The notes beneath the pieces were generated by a model. The model was not told the DNA's origin and ran no database searches. It worked only from the letters and a program-made list of their open reading frames with translations. The position numbers and the translations under genes were made by a program. 64,000 bases of DNA from Owenia fusiformis (Eukaryota > Annelida > Polychaeta > Sabellida > Oweniidae), in assembly GCA_903813345.2 (NCBI GenBank), contig CAIIXF020000009.1:22963759-23027758 (forward strand), given 5' to 3'. This document shows, one piece after another, positions 49,501 through 58,500 of this stretch. Positions within the stretch are counted from its first letter, which is position 1. Each line of letters opens with the position of its first letter.

Positions 49501-52500
49501 AAGCCTGAAACATTCAAATACAATAATATACCCATGTAACGCGTTACTTATACCAGACATGGTTGATGGCAACTAGCAGAGAGAAGACTGGAGAATCAGA
49601 CCAAATGCCTCCATTGTTAAATTTTAGAACAATTTTGCTCATTACATTCCTTGTCATGTCAATTTTCTGATAAAAATCCCCAAAGTACATATTTTATTCT
49701 AGGAAAACTAAAGATTTTTACAATAATATATTATTTTTCTAATTTTATGGTTGCTATTTTAAATATTTAGGGGAATTTAAGCACTGGGATTTTTTGTATT
49801 CTTTTGTATATTCAATTTACATGGTACTAACCTGGATCCAAGCCAAGATCATCAAGGCATCTCGATGTGCTGAGTGTTGTCACGATGATCCTGTGGTCGT
49901 TCAACTCTTCCATGGTAGGCATGCGGAACGTGCTGCCTTCTAATGTACAGTAATCCAGTATTGTTTGATGAACAGTCTGGATCCAGCGACCTGGAGGTTA
50001 AATGTACACATCTTTAAGACTTCTGACAACCAATAAGCTTTAAAAGGACATGAATCTTGGAATTGAATAACATTTAAAAAAAATAATGAATTCTCCATTT
50101 TGTTCCTGTTAGCCATGTGATCAATAAATGTTTTTCGACCATTATTAGTCAAAAAAGACAACAGCAAAGCCAGAGCATAGCAAATCCCATCGAACAGCCA
50201 TGGCTGGCATTTTTATGAACGTAATGTACAGCAAAAATGGCCACCATTTTCAAAGTGGTTGCTCACTAGCAAAGTTGTCATCAGAAAGTGCAATATGCTT
50301 TTAAGTAATATAGCTATTACAGTTTTATATATTGTACCTAAATTACTGTAAAATCACCATTTTTAAACAAGTAGTCATTTTGAAAATCAGCTTTCGAGCA
50401 GAATTTCTACTCCTATAGGATATATATGTACCAAATATGATCAAAATCTGGCCAATGGTATTTCAGTTATCACCCTGACGGGTGTACGGAGGCGTTCCTT
50501 TTATCCCTCTGAACTTCCTTTCTTGGGACAGAAAATTAGTGATGGTTGTTAAAAACATTAAGATAAGATCTTGGTGTGATGGGAGATTTATTTCCTCTCT
50601 TTGTAAAAACAATAGAAACATAATAAGACATAGTTAGAAATTTTCTAGACCTTTAATAAGACAAATTGACTAATTATGTTAAATTTTATTGCTGGAAGAC
50701 AGAGGTTGGTGCAAAATTCAATAAGACCATATCACCTCTGAGTATTGTTTTTAGGCATCTTTATTATCATATCTTAATTCATGTATTAATAATAACATAA
50801 ATTGTAGAGGGGTAAGAAAGATAGATGCAATATTGGCTACACTTTTTCAACAGATATAGTCTTCACCAATCAAAAAAAACATTAAATATTGTGTGTTGGA
50901 CAATGATGAAATACTATCCCAAGCTCAAAATGAAATACTGTACTTGTAATTATAAATGATCAATGCTGCTTATATTTCTCAGAACTGATTCAAAAATTCT
51001 AATTAAAAGTTACGTATTAAACTTCTTCGAAATTGAATGGGGAAAATTACTATATTTCAACAACTCTGATAAAAAGTTGCACACGTTACGAATTAAAATC
51101 TTTGAAATCGAGGGGAAAATTTCTGTATATTTTTATAAAGGATAGACTGATCAAAGTCTGCAGTATCATTTATAACATGCAATAAATGACAAATTGGGAG
51201 TCATTCGGTCATCTCCCTTCGGATAAGAATTCTCAGAAGTAATCACTAATGTTAATTCTGCACACATTACTTAATTTCTCATACCAATTTTACTAATTAG
51301 CAACTTCTAAGAACTGGCAAGCCTATGATTTAAAAAGTATATAAGCATGAGCCCACTTGTTTAAATTGTCGTGAAACATAAAAACGGATAAATCAAACTA
51401 AAAACAAATAAAATAAAATAAAATTAAACACGAAAGGTAGGTGCTCTTTGTTATCTGACCGATTACAAACAAATTACTTTTTATTGAAAGGATTGGTATT
51501 GATTTGGTGAACTGAATTCAACATTGTTTTTCTCTTAAAACAATTATTGAAAACATTCTTTAAAAAACACGGCTCTTTATGGTCACTGATTGACAACAAT
51601 TTACTGCAAAATCTATTTATATATATTTTACAAACTTGTTTTGTTCAAATCTTTTTAATGCAATTGTTTTTTGTTCCTTTCTACCAATTCTTGAACATGA
51701 AACAAAATATCTTTCCGAACCTTGATGGAACAAAATAGCATATACAACATTTTCTTAGCCTCTCAATATTATAGTTATATAAAGGAGAGTTTGGTTCATT
51801 TAACAAAAAGTATTCAAAGAATTCATACAAAAAAACAAAAATAGATAAAAATGTTAAAAAACTTTTCATTTCATTGACAAGTTACTTTTTTAAATGATAC
51901 TTTCCTTTGTACAACTACAATTGAGAGACCTAAACATGTTCTGTATATGTCATTTTGTTCCAATGAGGTTTGAATAGATATTTTATTTCAATCCAAACAT
52001 ATGATACTAAGGATAAAAATAGTGTCTGATGTGTTTTCTAAAACAATATAGGGAGAAGTACACATGATTAAATTATTACCATTCAAAAGATAATCATTTA
52101 GTTGATGATGTATAAAATTTTCAGAATTTTTTGATGACTGGATGTCTGGGTATATCGGCAGAACGGGAACATTTTCTCTTTTTCATCGAGAGAGATTCCA
52201 TCACTTTTCAAAATGGCGGTTGGATTTAAAAGGGGAATCCCCCGTTTGGCTGTCCCGGATGTAGCCCGGAAGTACTAATATGGAGGAATTTGACGGTTGA
52301 AATAAGTTAAATGTTACACGCAAATATTGCGATCAAAAACGAAAATGTCTTCGTTCTGCCGATAAACCCAGACAATTGTGGATTCAACTACACGAAAAGA
52401 ATGCTAAATTACCAAGGAATCTATTGAAGTAGGTATCTGAAGTGTAAGATGAGTAAAAAGTTCTCCCATGTTGTAATCGCACAGGCAAAAGATTGAGATG

Positions 52501-55500
52501 TTCACAGGACCATAGTCCGGGAACGGGATAACTGTAGCTGTAGTGTTGTTATTCTTGATGCTGTGACATTTTTTATTAGACACTTTAGCTGCAATGACAG
52601 TCCAATGCAGTGTAAGATTTTGTTTGCTCATGCAGTAAAGTTATTTCCTATGTTTTATTGGTTTGGGTAAAGGACAAGCATAACTTTTTATAGCTCAGAT
52701 TTTTGGTTGTCTGCAGGGTTATTGACTTTAGACATACATGTAACATAGGCTACAGTGAAACGTATGTGTGTAAATTGACTTTTATTTTTATTTTTTTATT
52801 TATTTTAATTTTATTATAGTGTCATGAGTTAAAATACAATTACATATTTAAAACAATAGTACACTGTTAAAATCACCCCAGGCCCCCTATGGGCCTATAA
52901 GACACTTTTGTAAAAACATATTAATCAGGTTTTGTAAATAAAATGTTCCCGTCGCTTAAGCATCCGGTCACAGGCTTTTGCTGTGAAAAGACAAATTCTG
53001 TCATTAGACATTAAACACTGAAATTTACTCTCTTCATCTAAATTCATGAAACCAGTTACAATAGTAGAAACGTTTGCATACAAGTCTAAACGGATGTCTT
53101 CATAACGAGAACAGTTCAGAATTACATGTCTTTCGTGTTCAATTGCAATATCACATAAGGGACACACCCTTTCATCAACTGGCAGCCTTTCATACCGACC
53201 AGTTTCTATTCTTATTGGTGCTACACCACATCTTATTGAGGCAAATGCCTTTCTTTGAGAGATAGAAAGCGTTGATGTAACATATCTTTCTGTTTTTATG
53301 TCATGTTTATAGGTTCTAAAAGTTCTGAGTTTGTTTCCTTGACCTTGTTGCCGCTTTGAATCGTCCCAGAGTCTTGTTTGCCAGTTGTTCTGCACTTGAC
53401 GTTCCAGAGGTGACACAATCGCCGATACCGGGTCGTCATCATTAACCTGGAGAGAATCGTAAACCTGCCTCAGGTGGTATAAGGTGTTTTTCTTTCCACT
53501 GTTAGCACGTAAAACATTCCAATGGTAAATACGGTTGGTCAACCTATTGTGGCTAAGGGACTGAAGTCGCAAGTTAAACTTATGGTTTTTCTTCATCTGT
53601 TTTTCAAATGGTGAGGTCCACCCCATCTCGCCCTGGACAGCAAGGTTGGGTGTATACCTGCCTAATCCAAGAAATGCTCTACAGGCTCTGTGAAAAACAG
53701 TATTAATACATGCATACTCCTTAAATCCCCAGACTTCTGCACCGTATTCCAAAATTGGTGTGACTAAACTTTATACTGCAATCACTAATTTGGCATAAGT
53801 CCAAAGGTCATGACCTCACATTGCGCCAATCAACAGCGCTATTTGGTGACTTGTATGTTATCCAAAACTGCTCACTTCAAATGGGTGATGCTGTAGATAC
53901 TTTTGAGTTATGCTTTCATACTGAGCTCATTCTGTATTCATGGGCTGTACTGTTTACTGTTTTTTATGCCTCTGAACAAATGTTATGTTGGATAAATTGC
54001 CATTCAGAGCTAACAACTAATAGTTAAAGTCAAACAAAAATTTATATTTACTTTCCATTGCTTTTATCTAATAACCAGTTACACAATCAACTAAATAATC
54101 TGGTGTTTTTGTGGAGGAATACAGTTTTATTGGTGGAAAACCGTTTTATTTTAGAGTTTACTCTAAGCCTTGCTCTTTTTAACATATTGCATATTACATT
54201 TATTTCACAATAAGAATAAGAGGCAGAGCATATTTATAATCATCTAGGCTGACCAGACATGATACATCAGTCTTTTTGGTAAATAGAACTTTTTTTTAAA
54301 ACTTTCATGGGTATTAGTGTTTCTGCATGGAGGATATGTATTGGAATATACAATTGCCAAAAATCTTGTGCACTATATAACGGAGAAACCAGGGTCCCCA
54401 ATAAATGCAGTCCAAATTATTTGAATTTATTTCTCAGAATTTTATGGTACTTTGGTCTTACATTCGTTATAACATGTACATTGTACCTCAACATGACAGG
54501 CTCAATGAGACAAACTGCCTGTATATCTTATAAGATTCTTTTACTTGGATGCATTAGTATATTCTTGGTGGCTCTCCCTGCATTTACTTTCATGAGTACA
54601 ATGATATATATTCATGGCAATCACAAACATTTTGGAACATTTTATATGATTAAGATGTTTGCAAGTATATTTTTAATGTTTATTCCATTCTGTGCTCTAT
54701 TATGTTATATACCTAACACAGTCCAAGCTATTCTCTTACTGAGCAATGATGTTCACCCAAATCCAGGACCTACAAATAACTTTCAACTCACAAAAATTAT
54801 TTTCTCAAATATTAACAGTATAGGTGCCAATGTAAATGCCAGATTTAAAGCACTAAAAGATAGAATTCACATGAATGGAATTGACATTATTGGACTTTGT
54901 GAAGTTGGAAACTTAACCCAAGAGGTAATTAATTCTGAGTATTCTATTGATGGTCATTCTCATGTATACTTAAACAAGAATCGAGGACTTCTGATATATG
55001 TTAAAGATGACATACCTTTTAAAGTAAGATATGACCTCATGAATGATCAGGGTGATTCCTTATGGATTGAGTTAACCATTAACTATAAATCTTACCTTTA
55101 TGCAATATATTATAGATCACCTTCTCAGTCTCAAAATGATGCAAATGATTTTTGTAATCGGTTTACAGCTTCATGTAATCTGGCACTTGATAATAACCCT
55201 GAATCAATTTTTATCAATGGAGATTTCAATGCGAGATGTAAAGAATGGTGGGCCTTGGATAATGAAAACACTACAGGAAAATTTTTATTTGAATGTATCG
55301 AGGAACTTGGACTTGTGCAACTCATTGATGAACCGACTCGTATAACAAACATCAGCAGATCATGTATAGATTTACTCATCTCAAATAACCCTGACATCAT
55401 TACAAATACTTATGTCTCTCCTCCAATTGGCAACACAGACCATTGTTCAATAAACACCGAGTGCTTTCTTGGTAATCAAAAAAATCGCCCGTATTCAAGG

Positions 55501-58500
55501 AAAATATGGAAATATGATGAGGCAGACATTAACTTAGTTAACAATGCAATCCGTGCGGCAAATTTTGATCATTTAATAGACACTAACAACAACTTTGATG
55601 ACCTTATCAAAATATTTTCTGGAAGTCTACTTGCAATTTTCACAGACCTCATTCCAAACTCAGAAATTGTTGTAAAATATACTAACAAGTCATGGTTCAC
55701 AAGTGACATTAAAACATTAATTAATAAAAGAAATAAATTGCATTATAAGTATAGAAAAACTCATAATGACATGTACCTTCAAAAATATACAGATCAATGT
55801 AAACTGGTAAATGAGGCTATAAGTGAGGCGAAAGAGGCAATGGAATCAAGATTGTACCAAAAATTAACAACTCATAGATATGGAAGTAAGGGGTACTGGT
55901 CAATTATTAGTAGGCTCCTAGGCAAATCAAAAAATAGTAAAATACCCCTCCTCAACGATGCCAATGGTAATAATTACACTGATAGTTGCGACAAAGCAAA
56001 TTTATTGTTATCACATTTTATTGACAAATACCATAATAATTATAATCATGGAAATGAACCATTTATTCCAAGAACCGATATAACATTTGACCTGCTCTCT
56101 ACCAATGACAGAGAAGTCTATAACATTCTACTCGGCTTAGATATTAATAAAGCCACTGGCCCTGACATGTTGAGTAATAGAATGCTAAAAATGGCAGCAC
56201 CATCACTTTCACCTATTTTATCAAAACTGCTTAACAAAATGTTTACTTTGAATCAATATCCTCAACTATGGAAGGTCGGTCATATTGTAGCTATTCATAA
56301 AAACAAAGATAAAACAGATGTGAAAAATTATCGCCCAATAACACTCCTGTCTTGTATTTCTAAAGTCGCCGAGCGCATTATTTTTAAAAGACTCTTTGAT
56401 CATCTCATTTCTAACAATTTATTTTACAATCTTCAAAGTGGTTTCCTGCCAGGACATAGCACACAGGCACAACTTCTAAGTATTATTGACCACATAACAA
56501 ATGAAATTGAAAATGGGGCTAATGTAAGAGGGATATATCTTGATATTTCGGCTGCATTTGATTCAATGCCCCATGGGCTACTATTAGGAAAATTGAAAAT
56601 GTTTGGTTTTGGTCCGAATATCCTGGAATTGATGAAATCATATTTACTACACAGACAAGTGAAGGTGGTATTAGATGGTCATGAGTCAAACTTATCTGAA
56701 AAGGGTTATATCAATTCCGGAGTTCCTCAAGGCTCGATCCTGGGGCCCCTCTTATTTTTGATCTATATCAATGATTTACCTGACAATTTGAATTCAAAAT
56801 GTTTCATCTACGCAGATGATACCTCAATTTACCAGTCATTCACAGCTGAAACAGCAACTGAAATGAACAATGCCCTACAGGAGGATCTCAACCATATTTT
56901 TCAATGGTCTGAAGTATGGAAATTAAATTTTAAAGCTTCTAAAAGCAAAGATTTGACCTTTTGCAATCCAAAGAAACGTGAAATTTTGACCATAGATCTT
57001 TCTCTCGGAAACGACATTATACCAAGAGTAAACAGCCATAAGCACTTAGGCTTAATCCTAGACAGAAATCTCACTTTTGACCTCCACATAACTGAACTTG
57101 GTGCAAGAATAGACAAACTTTTAAATCCACTGAAAGCGCTCTGTCAGAAAATAAATGGAAAACATCTCGAAACAATCTTTAAATCTTTTATCCTGCCACT
57201 TTTTGACTATGGTGATATTCTATATGGGTGTGCAAACACAACAAAATTACAGTTATTAGATCGACTTTACTATAAAGCCGCTTGCATTTGTTCAGGTACT
57301 CTACATGGGACTTCGACAATTAAAGTGTTGAATAATTTAAATTGGCCAACATTAACAAAGAGGCGTCAATATCACAGAAGCATTTTCATGTATAGGGCAC
57401 ATAATAATATGCAGCCCTCTTATGTTCTTAACATATTTGAGCCTCTCAAAAGAAACCATGCTTATGGCCTAAGAAATCAACTGAGCTACACAATTCCTAA
57501 TAAATCCTCATTTTCTAATAGATCTTGCATATCAAAAACACTGACTGAATGGAATAAGCTTTCACCTGAAATAAGAAATTTACCTACCCTTAGTATATTC
57601 AAATCCAGACTTAAAATAGATCTATTCAATGACGATGTTACAAATTCATCAGATCTCTCCGTTTCAAGAAAACAAGAAATAATTTTCAATAGAGTGCGCT
57701 GTGATCTCATTTTTAAGGCTCACCTTTACGCTCACAATTTCACTAATATAAACTCCCCCATTTGCCAGTGTGGAATAGATGGTGAAACAACCAATCACGT
57801 AATTTTTCACTGTAATCTAAGATCAACATTTTGGACAGAATTTGAAAATGAATTAAAAAATATGAACATAGAATATTCTACTAAATATAGATCACAACGA
57901 GACAAACTCTCCCTTATCCTCAATGGCGATAAAAGGCTACCTAAAGCTGTAAACTTAAATATCCTCAAATGTAGTGCCATCTTTTTCGAACGATGTAAAA
58001 ATGTCTAGGTCACCCCCACCACTGTAACCCTCCACAAATACAACCCCTATTTTAATAATTGATTGAATACTGTTAATTGATTTTCATCATATAACGTGGC
58101 TGATAATGCTGATGCCCAGCCACAAGCACATGTGCACTTGTTTACTGTATTCTTTGTATAAATATATAAATAAATAAAAAAAAAAAAAAAAAAAAATGGT
58201 TTAAGAGAAACATGTGTTCAATTCAGTTCACCATAATAGCAACCCTTTATCCATTTATTTGCTGATTAAATGAAATTATTAAATGAATTTATAAATGAAA
58301 AATCTTTACACATGTCCCAACATTTTAATAATATTCATTTTATTGTAACATTCATTTTGATAAATCAAATCAATATTGAGCTCTGAGAAATTGGAATTTT
58401 CCAAACTGGGATTATTTAAAAATAACATAAATTTTATGAAATAAAGTGGAATAATGTGCATTTTGAATTATGTATTGCGTAAGCATTCAATAATTTGGCA

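Noticed and set aside
51505-58245. Inverted similarity between 51505-51545 and 58196-58240 as a LINE target duplication
   Set aside because: Orientation is inverted and similarity imperfect; a target duplication would be direct and adjacent to the element.
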